Positions 17,139 to 26,313 of a stretch of 64,000 nt of DNA are shown in pieces. Under the pieces are notes generated by a model. It worked only from the letters and a program-made list of their open reading frames with translations, had not been told where the DNA came from and did no database searches. Position 1 is the first letter of the stretch. Each line of letters starts with the position of its first letter. The DNA comes from CFX5 sp023384495 (lineage in GTDB: Bacteria; Chloroflexota; Anaerolineae; Caldilineales; Caldilineaceae): positions 1 to 64,000 of the forward strand of contig JASNZV010000011.1 of the NCBI GenBank assembly GCA_048499455.1, in the 5' to 3' direction. The position numbers and the translations under genes are program-made.

Positions 17139-18530
17139 ATGATTTCCAGCAAACGACTGAATCGACGTGCTTTTCTGCGGCTGTCCGCGGTTGGGGCTGG
17201 CAGTATGGCGCTGGCCGCCTGCGCTGCACCGGTGGCTCAGACCGGGTCGCAGGCGAGTGAGGCGGGCAGCGCGCCCGCACAGGCAGCGGTTGAGGTGCGT
17301 TTCACCCACTGGTGGGGCGAACAGTTTCAGCATTATATCCCCCTGCTTGAAGAAAAGACCGGCATCAAGGCAATTGAGGAGCCGTCACCCTACAGCGGCT
17401 ACTTCGAGAAGCTGCTCACGCAACTGGTGGCCGGTGTCGGGCCCGACTTCATGTTGTTGGACGCCAACGAGTTTGGCCAGTTCTGGCCTAGCGGTGTGGT
17501 GGCGCCCCTGGACGACCACCTGGCCTCGGCCAGCATTGACATGGCCAAGTGGAATGTCCCCCAGAACGAAGAGAACGGTTGGGAGGGCAAAGTGATGGGG
17601 CTCTCTCTATTCACCATGCAAGACTTGATCCTGCATGTCAACAAGGATCTGGCGGATGAGGCAGGGATGACAGAGAGCCTGCCGGTGTGGGGCTCGGGTG
17701 AGTTTGACAACTGGCGGTGGGATGACCTGGTTGAGTGGGCCAAACAAGGCACAAAAGTCAACGCCGACGGCACAGTGGCGCAATATGGCCTGGCCACCAA
17801 CGTGGCGGGCTTCTGGGATCTCCACCGCACGCTGATTGCCTCCAATGGCGGCGCCATTCTCGATGATGAATGGAATTTCCAGGAGACAACTAGCCTGGTC
17901 AATTCGCCGGAAGCCGTGGAGGCATTGCAAGTGTTGGTCGATGCTGTGAATGTCCACAACATTTCGCCGACGCCCGATGCGGCCCAGGCGATCCAGGGCG
18001 GGGCCTATCGCGCCCAGCGCGCGGTGGCGGACATTACCTGGTCGACGCCCAGCATCTACCCAGAGAACGTGGGATTTGAACAGGTCTACGCCCATCTGCC
18101 CTTCTTGCAAAGGCGGGTTCATGCCTTTGGCGCCAACTGCCTTGCGCTCAATGCCGCCTCGCAACAGTTGGAAGATGCCGCCAACTGGGTCATCACCTTC
18201 TGTGTGGATGAGGATGTGCGACACCAGTTCTTGCAGATCAGTTCCGTGCCGGCCTACGATCCCGTGCCGATCGTCGAGGCCAGCCCAGATGGGCGCGCCA
18301 AGACCATTGCACTGATCAACCTGTCGCGCATTTCAGGGATGTCCACGGTTCCAGAGAATGCCGAGGATGTGGCGAACTATCCGCGCTGGTATGGCGCCAA
18401 GGCCCCGCAGTACATGCGCGATACACTTTCGGCGGCCATGCAGAGCGTGGTGATCGGCAGCGCCGGTCTGCAAGAGGCGATGGATGACGCCAAGGCTAAG
18501 ATCGATGCGGAACTGGCGAAGGCTGCGTAA
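17139..18530 (+). CDS. Sugar ABC transporter substrate-binding lipoprotein
   Basis: This is an extracytoplasmic solute-binding protein of the family-1 sugar type. The 463-residue precursor has a twin-arginine start (NRRAFLRLSAVGAG) ending in the lipobox LAACAAP, so it is probably folded, Tat-exported and lipid-anchored. The mature part shows the ligand-cleft stretches VRFTHWWGEQFQHY, LLDANEFGQFWPSG and WRWDDLVEWAKQG. AAAGGAGGAG before ATG 17139 sets the start; a longer frame from 17094 is rejected. Two permease genes follow after a hairpin, completing an importer that lacks its own ATPase. Confidence 0.93.
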   Translation: MISSKRLNRRAFLRLSAVGAGSMALAACAAPVAQTGSQASEAGSAPAQAAVEVRFTHWWGEQFQHYIPLLEEKTGIKAIEEPSPYSGYFEKLLTQLVAGVGPDFMLLDANEFGQFWPSGVVAPLDDHLASASIDMAKWNVPQNEENGWEGKVMGLSLFTMQDLILHVNKDLADEAGMTESLPVWGSGEFDNWRWDDLVEWAKQGTKVNADGTVAQYGLATNVAGFWDLHRTLIASNGGAILDDEWNFQETTSLVNSPEAVEALQVLVDAVNVHNISPTPDAAQAIQGGAYRAQRAVADITWSTPSIYPENVGFEQVYAHLPFLQRRVHAFGANCLALNAASQQLEDAANWVITFCVDEDVRHQFLQISSVPAYDPVPIVEASPDGRAKTIALINLSRISGMSTVPENAEDVANYPRWYGAKAPQYMRDTLSAAMQSVVIGSAGLQEAMDDAKAKIDAELAKAA

Positions 18531-18538
18531 TCCATAGA

Positions 18539-18589
18539 TGGGATTTGAGGTGTGATGCACTTGATTAAGCGCGTTGCACCTCAATCCCA
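18539..18589 (+). promoter_or_regulatory. Hairpin between binding protein and permease genes
   Basis: TGGGATTTGAGGTG (18539-18552) pairs with CACCTCAATCCCA (18577-18589) with one bulged base. It begins nine bases after the binding-protein stop. It has no T-run, so it probably protects the 3' end of the binding-protein message or partly attenuates read-through, keeping binding protein in excess over permease. Confidence 0.55.
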
Positions 18590-18630
18590 CGTCGCAGATT
18601 CTGTGAATACAGGAGAGGAGGAAACAGGCG

Positions 18631-19575
18631 ATGGCCTCAGCCAATGCGACGCCTCACATCATACACGAGCGGTCATGGTGGCAATCTCCCCAGACCCGCA
18701 AGGAAGCGCTAGAGGGATTTGTCTGCCTCCTGCCGTGGATCATTGGCTTTCTTGCCTTTACCGCGGGCCCGCTGCTCTATTCGTCGTATATATCGTTGAC
18801 CGATTATCCGATTTTGCAAGAACCGCGATGGGTGGGCTTCGAAAATTACCGCAGCATGGCCAATGATGATCTTTTTTGGAAATCGTTGCGCGTCACTGCC
18901 CTCTATACATTGGTCGCCGTACCCGGTGGCGTCATCATCGGCTATGTCATGGCGCTCTTGCTCAACCAACAGATTTTGGGTCTCTCCTTTTGGCGCACAG
19001 CCTACTATGTACCGGCGGTCGTACCGGCGGTCGCCACCTCGTATCTGTGGGCGTGGATGTTCAACCCCGATTTCGGCGTCATCAATGGGCTTCTCGTCCG
19101 TGTCGGCATCACCGCGCCCAAATGGTTTGGCTCGGAGGAATGGGTGCTGCCGGCTTTTATCATCATGAGCCTCTGGGGAGCGGGCGGTGGACTTGTCCTT
19201 TATCTCGCCGCGCTGCAGGGGGTGCCGACAACGCTATATGATGCCGCCAAAGTCGATGGCGCCAATGCTTGGGGCCGCCTGCGTCATGTAACGCTACCGA
19301 TGACCTCACCGGTGATCCTCTTTACCTTTTTGACCGGGCTGATCGGCTCCTTCCAGGTCTTTACGGCTGGATTTCTGATCACCAACGGGGGACCCAACAA
19401 CGCCTCTCTCTTCTATGTGCTCTATCTGTATCGGGTGGGATGGCGCTATTTCAAGATGGGCTACGCCTCGGCGTTAGGGTGGGTGCTCTTTGTCATCATC
19501 ATGGTCTTGACGATCCTGACCCTGCGGGCATCCGGGCGGTTGGTCTATTACGAAAGCGGCGAAGAGGGGAGGTGA
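18631..19575 (+). CDS. Carbohydrate ABC transporter permease (MalF type)
   Basis: This 314-residue inner-membrane subunit has six predicted helices. The first (about residues 31-52) is followed by SSYISLTDYPILQEPRWVGF, the usual first periplasmic loop of short MalF-like permeases. The EAA loop TLYDAAKVDGANAWGRLRHV lies near residues 200-220 and NGGPNNAS is also conserved. GGAGAGGAGG before ATG 18631 marks the start. It pairs with the MalG-type product encoded two bases downstream. Confidence 0.93.
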   Translation: MASANATPHIIHERSWWQSPQTRKEALEGFVCLLPWIIGFLAFTAGPLLYSSYISLTDYPILQEPRWVGFENYRSMANDDLFWKSLRVTALYTLVAVPGGVIIGYVMALLLNQQILGLSFWRTAYYVPAVVPAVATSYLWAWMFNPDFGVINGLLVRVGITAPKWFGSEEWVLPAFIIMSLWGAGGGLVLYLAALQGVPTTLYDAAKVDGANAWGRLRHVTLPMTSPVILFTFLTGLIGSFQVFTAGFLITNGGPNNASLFYVLYLYRVGWRYFKMGYASALGWVLFVIIMVLTILTLRASGRLVYYESGEEGR

Positions 19576-19577
19576 CA

Positions 19578-20504
19578 ATGCAGGCGACTACCAGGGTCTC
19601 CACATCTGTTGAACACAGTGAATCACGTCGGGATCGGCGCCGCCTGGCGTTCCGCGTACAACACTGGACGGCGCGCCTCCTAAGTCATTTTGCGGTCACT
19701 GCCGGCGCGATCGTCTTTCTGTTTCCCCTCTTTTGGTTGGTCTCTTCCTCGCTAAAACCAGAAGGGGATATCTTCCTGTTTCCGCCCAACCTCTGGCCCT
19801 CTGCATTCATGTGGAGCAACTATCCGGCGGCGCTCTCCAGCTTTCCGTTTATCCAGACGGGAATGAACACGATGTTGATTGTCATCGGCGTGGAAGTCGG
19901 TCGTCTACTCAGTGCAAGTCTGGCAGCCTACGCCTTTGCGCGTGTCCGTATCCCCTGGCGGGGACCACTCTTCATGTTGGTGCTCAGCACGATGATGTTA
20001 CCCTATCACATCACATTGATTCCACAATACATCATCTTCCGAGAACTGGGCTGGCTGAATTCGTTCAAGCCCCTCATTGTACCCAGCTTCTTTGGCGGTG
20101 GCGCCTTTTTTATCTTTCTGTTGCGCCAGTTTTTTATGTCGATCCCGCGCGAGTATGACGATGCTGCCCGCATCGATGGTTGCGGCACCTTTGGTATCTA
20201 CTGGCGGATCATCCTGCCACTCGCCAAACCCGCGCTGGCCACAGTGGCGATCTTTACCTTTATGGGCGAATGGAATGACTTTTTCGCCCCGCTGATCTAC
20301 TTGAACACACCTGACAAATGGACACTGGCGCTGGCGATCAAGAGCTGGGAACTGACCCAACAATCTGGTCTTGGCTACAAGCCGCAACCCTATAACCATA
20401 TTATGGCAGTTGCGACACTGATCACACTGGCGCCGATGTTGATGTTCTTCTTTACTCAACGCTATTTCGTCCAGGGCGTTGTTGTTAGCGGGATCAAGGG
20501 TTAG
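19578..20504 (+). CDS. Carbohydrate ABC transporter permease (MalG type)
   Basis: The 308-residue product completes the importer begun at 17139. A basic N-terminus precedes a first helix near residues 38-58. The EAA loop REYDDAARIDGCGTFGIYWR and LPLAKPALATVAIF lie about residues 190-220, and the C-terminus FVQGVVVSGIKG is family-typical. GGGGAGGTGAC precedes ATG 19578, which starts two bases after the MalF stop, so the genes are translationally coupled. No ATPase gene follows; a shared MsmK-like ATPase elsewhere is expected. Confidence 0.93.
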   Translation: MQATTRVSTSVEHSESRRDRRRLAFRVQHWTARLLSHFAVTAGAIVFLFPLFWLVSSSLKPEGDIFLFPPNLWPSAFMWSNYPAALSSFPFIQTGMNTMLIVIGVEVGRLLSASLAAYAFARVRIPWRGPLFMLVLSTMMLPYHITLIPQYIIFRELGWLNSFKPLIVPSFFGGGAFFIFLLRQFFMSIPREYDDAARIDGCGTFGIYWRIILPLAKPALATVAIFTFMGEWNDFFAPLIYLNTPDKWTLALAIKSWELTQQSGLGYKPQPYNHIMAVATLITLAPMLMFFFTQRYFVQGVVVSGIKG

Positions 20505-20538
20505 TTTTCGGAGTTTCTTTGTTGCACAAGGAGTTGAT

Positions 20539-21336
20539 ATGCTCACAACAGAACAGCAGGCGCACTTTGAAACATTTGGCTTCATTGTGCTACGCCAGGC
20601 TTTCTCACCAGCAGAGATGGCGGAAATCACCCGTGAATTTGACGACGTGTTGGCGGAAGACCGGCAGGGCCAGGCCTTTGATGGGGCAAAACGGCAGGGT
20701 GTGCTCGGCTTTATTGAAAGGCGCCCGCGCCTCACCCGTCTGGTCGAAGATGACCGGATCTATGAGCCGTTAGAGCAACTGCTTGGCTCCGGCTTTGTCT
20801 GGGTTGGCTCGGATGGCAACCTCTACGTGGGCGACACCAACTGGCACCCAGACGGCTCCAACTTGAATTACATGCGGATCAAGGTCGCCTTCTATTTGGA
20901 CCCAGTAGCCAAAGAGACCGGCTGCCTGCGCGTGATCCCTGGTTCGCATCAGCCCCCGCTACACGAGCATCTCAAGCCGCTTATGGAGCGGCGCGGGGAC
21001 GCAACGTGGGCGCCTTTCTCGGCGCTGCCCGCTGAAGTACCTGCCTTCCCACTAGAGTCACAACCGGGTGATGTTGTCTTTTTCAACCAGAACCTCTGGC
21101 ATGCGGCGTTTGGCGGGCGCACCGGCCGACGCATGTTCACCTTGAATTTTGCGGCGCGACCAGTCAACGAAGGGCACATCGACTATTTGCAGCGTGTCTA
21201 TCAAGGCAACCTCAAGAACATTCAACAGATGCAATATACACAAACTGGCCGGGTCTACACCGATGTATTTTTGCACAGTGACCGTCCCCGCATTCAAAGC
21301 ATGGTGGGGAAATTGGTGGAACTAGGCTTCAAGTAA
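20539..21336 (+). CDS. Phytanoyl-CoA dioxygenase (PhyH) family oxygenase
   Basis: The 265-residue protein has its iron motif in DTNWHPDGSNL (His about 102, Asp about 104), YLDPVAKETGCLRVIPGSH, and the distal segment FNQNLWHAAFGGRTGRRMF with His about 188. AAGGAG before ATG 20539 supports this start over an in-frame one at 20479 inside the upstream gene. It follows the MalG gene by 34 bases and is probably the last gene of the importer operon. It is the fourth PhyH protein in 20 kb. Confidence 0.9.
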   Translation: MLTTEQQAHFETFGFIVLRQAFSPAEMAEITREFDDVLAEDRQGQAFDGAKRQGVLGFIERRPRLTRLVEDDRIYEPLEQLLGSGFVWVGSDGNLYVGDTNWHPDGSNLNYMRIKVAFYLDPVAKETGCLRVIPGSHQPPLHEHLKPLMERRGDATWAPFSALPAEVPAFPLESQPGDVVFFNQNLWHAAFGGRTGRRMFTLNFAARPVNEGHIDYLQRVYQGNLKNIQQMQYTQTGRVYTDVFLHSDRPRIQSMVGKLVELGFK

Positions 21337-21600
21337 GTCAGATTCGTTGGCGTTGGCATCGCACCGCCACCCGCCCCTGCCCATTTCGCTGGACACACCC
21401 CACCTGCCAAGGGCAATCGCGAACTCTCTTGCCCACACCTGGCGCAGTTTATCGCCTCCGGCGTGACACCCATCGAGGCCCAGTGTGCATCTCGTACGTT
21501 CGCGATTGCCCCCCACCTGTTTGAGCGACTTGACATTTCGCACAGACCGCACAATAATCAGGTTGTGTGGCTGGTATATTTTTGTTCCTCCGCGCGTTGA

Positions 21601-23193
21601 ATGCCCATGACACCCGTGACCTATCTTGACTTCGAACTAGGCGTCGCGCCGGCGCGCGACGGTAGCGTGACGGTGACGTTGCTCCGCTCGCCCGCAGGTG
21701 AGGCGCGCGCCGAGGCTGTGCTGCCCGCCGCGCCCCCATCTCTTGCAGATGATCCCCTGGCGACGCCAATCGAGCTGGCGCAAGATTTTGGCGCAGCGCT
21801 CTTCGACGCCCTCATCGGCGGTGAGATCCGCAATCGCTACGACGTGAGCCGGCAGATGGCCGCGGCCCAGGGCCAGGGGCTGCGCATCAAGCTGCGCGTC
21901 GATGCGCCTGCCCTGCCGCCGCTGCCGTGGGAGCTGCTCTACGATGCGCGCCTCGGCGACTTTGTTTGCCTCGCGCAGACCACGCCCCTGGTGCGCTATG
22001 TGGCGCTGCCGCAGCCACTGCAGCCGCTCCAGGTCGAGCTGCCGCTGCGCATCCTCGGCATGGTCGCCGCGCCCGAGGGCCTGCCCCCGTTGGACAGCGC
22101 GCGCGAACAGGCGCGGGTCGACGCGGCGTTGGCTCCGCTGCGCGCCGCGGGCCAGGCCGAATGGCGCTGGCTGGCCGGCCAGAGCTGGCGGGCGTTGCAA
22201 CAGGCGCTCCAGCAGGGGCCGTGGCACATTTTCCACTTTGTAGGCCACGCCGGGTTTGACGCCGCGAGGGATGAGGGCATGTTGCTGTTGGCGGGCGAGC
22301 AAAACGAGGCCGCGCCGCTCTACGCCGGCGAGCTGGCCCGCCTTTTGGGCGATCACCGCTCGCTGCGGCTGGCCGTGCTCAACGCGTGCGAAGGCGCGCG
22401 TGTGGGGGAGTCCAGCATCTTTTCAAGCGTGGCGCTGCGGTTGACGCAACGTGGATTGCCGGCTGTGCTGGCCATGCAATACCCAATCACCGACCGGGCC
22501 GCGATTGAATTTGGGCAGAGCTTTTATGGCGCGCTGGCGGCGGCGCTCCCTGTGGATGCAGCCACCGGCGAGGCGCGCAAGGCCGTGAGCCTCAGCCGGC
22601 CCGGCGCGATCGAATGGGCGACGCCCGTGCTCCACATGCGCGCCCCCGATGGCGTCCTGTGGCAGGCGCAAGCCAAACCGACCAAGGTGGAGGAAACAAT
22701 GGACGAAAAGCCCGCATGGTGGGATCAGTTGCCCGATACGCTCGGTGGCTTGCATACGGGCGACGTGGGCGGCAGCGTAATCATCGGTTCGGTGGGCGCG
22801 GGCGCCAGAAATGTGGCCATTGGCCAGAATATTACGCAGACCATTGTCGAGACGCTGGGTGAGGCGACCCCCGAGGACAAGGCTGTGATCGAGGCGCAGT
22901 TCGAGCGCGTCTTGGCCGCGCTCAACGCGGCCTCCATCGACCCGCGCACCGCGGGCCGGGCCGAAGCCAACCTGGAGACGCTCCAGGCCGAGCTGACCAA
23001 AACCGGCGACGATGACCGGCCCGACGCCGGCGCGATCACGCGCGTGGGCGACTGGCTGTTGGACAACGCACCCGAGATCGCACAGGCGTTGGCCGAGCTG
23101 TTTGGCCTGCCCGCGGTCGGCCGCGTTTTGGGCAAGGCGGGTGAAGGCGCGGTGGCGTGGGTGCGCAGACGGTTTCGGCGGCGCGATGAATGA
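21601..23193 (+). CDS. CHAT-domain caspase-like protease
   Basis: The 530-residue protein has an N-terminal beta-rich region (residues 1-110; PPLPWELLYDARLGDFVCLA is a common CHAT-associated block) and a CHAT peptidase domain to about residue 365. The catalytic dyad is His 216 in FHFVGHAGF and Cys 263 in VLNACEGA, about the expected spacing. After a short linker, residues about 390-412 carry VIIGSVGAGARNVAIGQN, almost repeated at the start of the next protein. A helical tail (residues 415-520) follows. CHAT proteases act as regulated effectors in prokaryotic conflict and cell-death systems. The next gene overlaps by 8 nt, so the two are coupled. ATG 21607 is an alternative start. Confidence 0.9.
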   Translation: MPMTPVTYLDFELGVAPARDGSVTVTLLRSPAGEARAEAVLPAAPPSLADDPLATPIELAQDFGAALFDALIGGEIRNRYDVSRQMAAAQGQGLRIKLRVDAPALPPLPWELLYDARLGDFVCLAQTTPLVRYVALPQPLQPLQVELPLRILGMVAAPEGLPPLDSAREQARVDAALAPLRAAGQAEWRWLAGQSWRALQQALQQGPWHIFHFVGHAGFDAARDEGMLLLAGEQNEAAPLYAGELARLLGDHRSLRLAVLNACEGARVGESSIFSSVALRLTQRGLPAVLAMQYPITDRAAIEFGQSFYGALAAALPVDAATGEARKAVSLSRPGAIEWATPVLHMRAPDGVLWQAQAKPTKVEETMDEKPAWWDQLPDTLGGLHTGDVGGSVIIGSVGAGARNVAIGQNITQTIVETLGEATPEDKAVIEAQFERVLAALNAASIDPRTAGRAEANLETLQAELTKTGDDDRPDAGAITRVGDWLLDNAPEIAQALAELFGLPAVGRVLGKAGEGAVAWVRRRFRRRDE

Positions 23194-24739
23194 GCAGGGC
23201 AACACCCCCAGCCAGCCAAACTGGCTCCTGCGCCAGTGGGAGCGCCTACGCCAGGCGCGCTGGCGCGATGTGATCATCGGCCAGGTGGGCGAGGGCGCGA
23301 CCAACGTTGTCATTGGCAAGAACAACGTCCAGATCAACGTATCGGGCCGCAACTTGACGATGCCCATCTGGCTCATCATGATGGCGCTGCTAGTCATTGT
23401 GGGCTTTCTGGTTTTTCCCCTCGTTGAGCCGCTGTGGAACCCGACGCAGATGCGGGGGCAGTTTCGCATTGCCGTGGCCCACTTTGGCGAACTGGACAGC
23501 CCCAACCGTGTCCAGGCCACAGAAAAGGGCGCCGTGTTGAGCAAGTGGTTTTTTGACAGCCTCTTTCGTGAATACAATGATGCCCAGGTGGACGTGGCGC
23601 AAGGGATCGAGATCTGGCATGATGATCGGGCCGATGTCGACAAGAATGTCACCTTTGGCGTGATCAAGGGGGAGACGCCCGAGGCGCGCCGCCAGGCTGC
23701 CGCCAAATTGGCCGACCGCATCGGCGCACACATGGTCATCTATGGAAACCTTGTGGCGCCGGGCGAGACCGGGCATGATGGCCAACAATTGGCGCTGGAG
23801 TTTTACCTATCGCCCCGTGTGAACGACGAGACGGCGGCCATTGTGGGCGCGCACCGGTTGGGCAGGCCGATTGACCTGCCGTCCGTCTTTGACACGGGCG
23901 ACCCCAACGCCAATATCGCGATCAGCCGGCTCTTGCAGGTGCGCGCCGACGCCCTATTCTGGCTGACGGTGGGGCTAACGCAGGCGATCCTGGGGCGGTC
24001 GGCTGAGGCATTGGAGACCTTCCACCAGGCCGAGGCTGCCCTCACAAATTGGCGCGACGAAGACGGCAAAGAGATTCTCTATTTCTTTATCGGCCGCGAG
24101 GCGCTCTTTTTGGACCAACTCGATGAGGCGGTCGCCAACTTTGAGCGCGCACTGGCGCTCCAGCCCAATTACGCCCGGGCGCAAATTGCCCTGGGCAGCG
24201 CGTTGCTCAAGCGGGCGATGGCCACGCCGCCGGCCGAGCGCTTTGCGCCGCCAAGTGACCTCGAGGCGGCGCTGCGGGCGCACGAGGTGGGGCTGGCGCT
24301 GGCCCGCCAGAGCGGCGAGCCGCTCATGGAGCAGTTGGCCCACCTTGCCCTGGCCAAGAGTTACCGGCTCTATGGCGAGACCTACGCCCATCTGGATGAC
24401 GACAGCGAGGCGCGGCGCTATCTGGCCCTGGCCCGGCAAGAGGTTGCTACGGTGACCGCTCCGTTGACCGCCGCGGGGCAATACCGGCTGGTGGCCCAGG
24501 CGTACGAGGCCGAAGGCGCGGCCTACTTGCAGGAGGCCGATATTTTGTTTCGCCAGCAACAACTGGACGAAAGCAAATCCATGCTCGACGAGGCGAAAGT
24601 TGCTTATCAAAATTGCATCGAACAGGGCCGGCGCGTCGTGGCCGACGAGGTGCTGACCGGCCAGGTGATCGAACAAGGATGCCAGCGCTACGCCGCCGTC
24701 ACCGAGGCCTATCTCGACCGGCTGAACGCCAATCCGTAA
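23186..24739 (+). CDS. Single-pass membrane TPR protein sharing a motif with the CHAT protease
   Basis: The 517-residue protein begins with a short cytoplasmic segment bearing VIIGQVGEGATNVVIGKN (about residues 29-46), which matches the CHAT protein motif at 13 of 18 positions. One membrane helix follows (about residues 57-80; WLIMMALLVIVGFLVFPLVE). The rest is a presumed extracellular domain: an alpha/beta region that resembles a nucleotide-free sensor (residues 90-240) and then TPR-like helices (LEALETFHQAEAAL-type and DEAVANFERALALQPNYARA). The start at 23186 lies within the end of the CHAT gene. It may sense a signal outside or at the membrane and recruit the protease through the shared motif; that is inference. 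Confidence 0.75.
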   Translation: MNEQGNTPSQPNWLLRQWERLRQARWRDVIIGQVGEGATNVVIGKNNVQINVSGRNLTMPIWLIMMALLVIVGFLVFPLVEPLWNPTQMRGQFRIAVAHFGELDSPNRVQATEKGAVLSKWFFDSLFREYNDAQVDVAQGIEIWHDDRADVDKNVTFGVIKGETPEARRQAAAKLADRIGAHMVIYGNLVAPGETGHDGQQLALEFYLSPRVNDETAAIVGAHRLGRPIDLPSVFDTGDPNANIAISRLLQVRADALFWLTVGLTQAILGRSAEALETFHQAEAALTNWRDEDGKEILYFFIGREALFLDQLDEAVANFERALALQPNYARAQIALGSALLKRAMATPPAERFAPPSDLEAALRAHEVGLALARQSGEPLMEQLAHLALAKSYRLYGETYAHLDDDSEARRYLALARQEVATVTAPLTAAGQYRLVAQAYEAEGAAYLQEADILFRQQQLDESKSMLDEAKVAYQNCIEQGRRVVADEVLTGQVIEQGCQRYAAVTEAYLDRLNANP

Positions 24740-24810
24740 GTGGTTGTGGGCGCCGACTTATGGCCCGGCTGCTCCGATTGGCGCAAATGTACGGACCGAT
24801 GCCTGGCAAT

Positions 24811-24900
24811 GGTCGATGGTCAACGGTCGATGGTGAGTCGTACGCACCATTGTCAATGGTGGCGCTTGCGGGACAGCCACATCGACGATTTTTTGTCGAT
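24811..24900. repeat. Short direct and inverted repeats
   Basis: GGTCGATGGT occurs at 24811-24820 and 24825-24834. ACCATTGTCAATGGT (24846-24860) and ATCGAC...GTCGAT (24881-24900) are palindromic. They fill the 195-bp gap before the lipoprotein gene and look like degenerate intergenic repeat material. Confidence 0.45.
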
Positions 24901-24934
24901 GGTCTCACCGTTGGCGCCAAAAGGAAGTGACACG

Positions 24935-26197
24935 ATGAATCGACAGGTTGCTCGCTGCTCCCTTATGCTGGCTCTCTGCGGCCTGCTGCTGGCGGCGTGT
25001 GGCCGCAGCGCGCCCGAGCCGACACCCGATCTTCAGGCCACGGTGCAGGCCGCGGTGGAGGCAACTCGCGACGCCGACAATCTCGTCGCGACCGCCGTAG
25101 CCGCCACCCTGACCGCAAGCGCGCCCGCCGCGGACGAGGCGCCGGCGCCCACCGCAACGCCTGCATCTGTCGCCGCGGCCCCGACCGCCACGCCCACCAA
25201 TCCGCCCGCGCCGCCGGCCAACACGCCCACGCCCACGGAAACCCGGCTGGTCATTGAGGAGAGCGCACCCGCCACGCCCACCCAGGAACCGACCAACACG
25301 CCGCCCCCGACGCCCACATCGACCCCCACACAGGAGCGATTGGTGATTGTGGAGAGCGTGGTCGATGGCAACGACGGCAACGACTTTTTGCGCGGCAGCT
25401 CGTCGAGCAACCAGGGCCGCGTGGTGTTGTTGCCGGGTTTTGGCCAGGCCGAAGTGACCCGCCCCATGCGCTTCGACGGGCGGATCGCGCTGCGCGTCGA
25501 GGTCTTCGACACCCGTGTGGGGCTGACCGATGGCGACGGCATCGACCATGTGACGTTCCGCCTGGTTGGTGACGCCGGCGGCGGCGACGTGGTCTACGAA
25601 AAGACCGAATCGAGCGCGGCCTACTGTTTGTTTGGGGGCGACGAACCCACATGTAGCACGCTCGTCTTTGCCCGTAGCGGCAACCGCTGGCCCAATGGCG
25701 CGCCGATTGTGGACGGCGACTACGTGGCGCAGATCGACATTGTGGCCAGGAATGGCGAGTCCACGCAGTGGCGCTGGGCGTTTCAGATCGCCGGCGCCCA
25801 GCCTCGCCAGGAAGCCAGACCCGACCTGGTGGCCAACGTGGTGGAGACCGGCCCCGGCGCGCTCGACACATACCTCACCGAGGCGTTGGTCTTCCGCGTT
25901 GAAGCCTATGACCCTGCCGTGGGCGACTGGGACGGCGCCGGCATCCGCAATGTGGAGATGCAGATCGTCGGGCCGGATGGGGCGCCTGTCTATGCCAGGG
26001 TCGAGAACAATGCGGGCTATTGCGCCTTTAGCGGGGGCGAGCCTGATTGCACGATCTGGGATTTTGCCGAGAACGGTTACTACTGGCCCGGCGGTCGCCT
26101 GATCCGAAGTGGAGCGCATCTGCTGCGCGCCCGCATCAACGCCCAGGATGGCCGGCAAGCCATTGTGGAGATGCGGATCGAGATAGGGCTGCCTTAA
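24935..26197 (+). CDS. PT-rich secreted lipoprotein with two related C-terminal domains
   Basis: The 420-residue precursor has a lipoprotein signal (LLLAACGRS), so Cys about 22 is the likely anchor. A long Ala/Pro/Thr-rich low-complexity stalk (residues 45-145) with two similar E-T/R-LVI-E-S blocks follows. The C-terminal half holds two related beta-rich units: IALRVEVFDTRVGLTDGDGI with AYCLFGGDEPTC, and FRVEAYDPAVGDWDGAGI with GYCAFSGGEPDC. Each has a matching cysteine pair that could form a disulfide. AAAGGAAGTGA before ATG 24935 sets the start. It is probably displayed outside the cell with the CHAT/TPR proteins; its ligand is unknown. Confidence 0.8.
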   Translation: MNRQVARCSLMLALCGLLLAACGRSAPEPTPDLQATVQAAVEATRDADNLVATAVAATLTASAPAADEAPAPTATPASVAAAPTATPTNPPAPPANTPTPTETRLVIEESAPATPTQEPTNTPPPTPTSTPTQERLVIVESVVDGNDGNDFLRGSSSSNQGRVVLLPGFGQAEVTRPMRFDGRIALRVEVFDTRVGLTDGDGIDHVTFRLVGDAGGGDVVYEKTESSAAYCLFGGDEPTCSTLVFARSGNRWPNGAPIVDGDYVAQIDIVARNGESTQWRWAFQIAGAQPRQEARPDLVANVVETGPGALDTYLTEALVFRVEAYDPAVGDWDGAGIRNVEMQIVGPDGAPVYARVENNAGYCAFSGGEPDCTIWDFAENGYYWPGGRLIRSGAHLLRARINAQDGRQAIVEMRIEIGLP

Positions 26198-26201
26198 GAA
26201 C

Positions 26202-26269
26202 CGTAGGTCGCCCTGCCAGGGCGACGGCGCGATTCATCCGCTGCTGGTCACGCTGATAGCGTGACCTAC
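26202..26269. repeat. GTAGGTC paired-hairpin element
   Basis: Ends GTAGGTC (26203-26209) and GACCTAC (26263-26269) are inverted. Inside are two different hairpins: GTCGCCCTG/CAGGGCGAC (26207-26225) and GGTCACGCT/AGCGTGACC (26246-26266). It matches the architecture and ends of the element at 15923-16009 although the hairpin cores differ. Confidence 0.65.
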
Positions 26270-26313
26270 TGACTGGTGCTTGCATAGACGGCGATGCGCG
26301 CCTCTGCCGTTGG

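Noticed and set aside
22423..23739. Complement-strand open frame of 438 codons across the CHAT/TPR genes
   Set aside because: The + strand frames carry the CHAT His/Cys dyad, a membrane helix and TPR helices; the opposite frame carries none.
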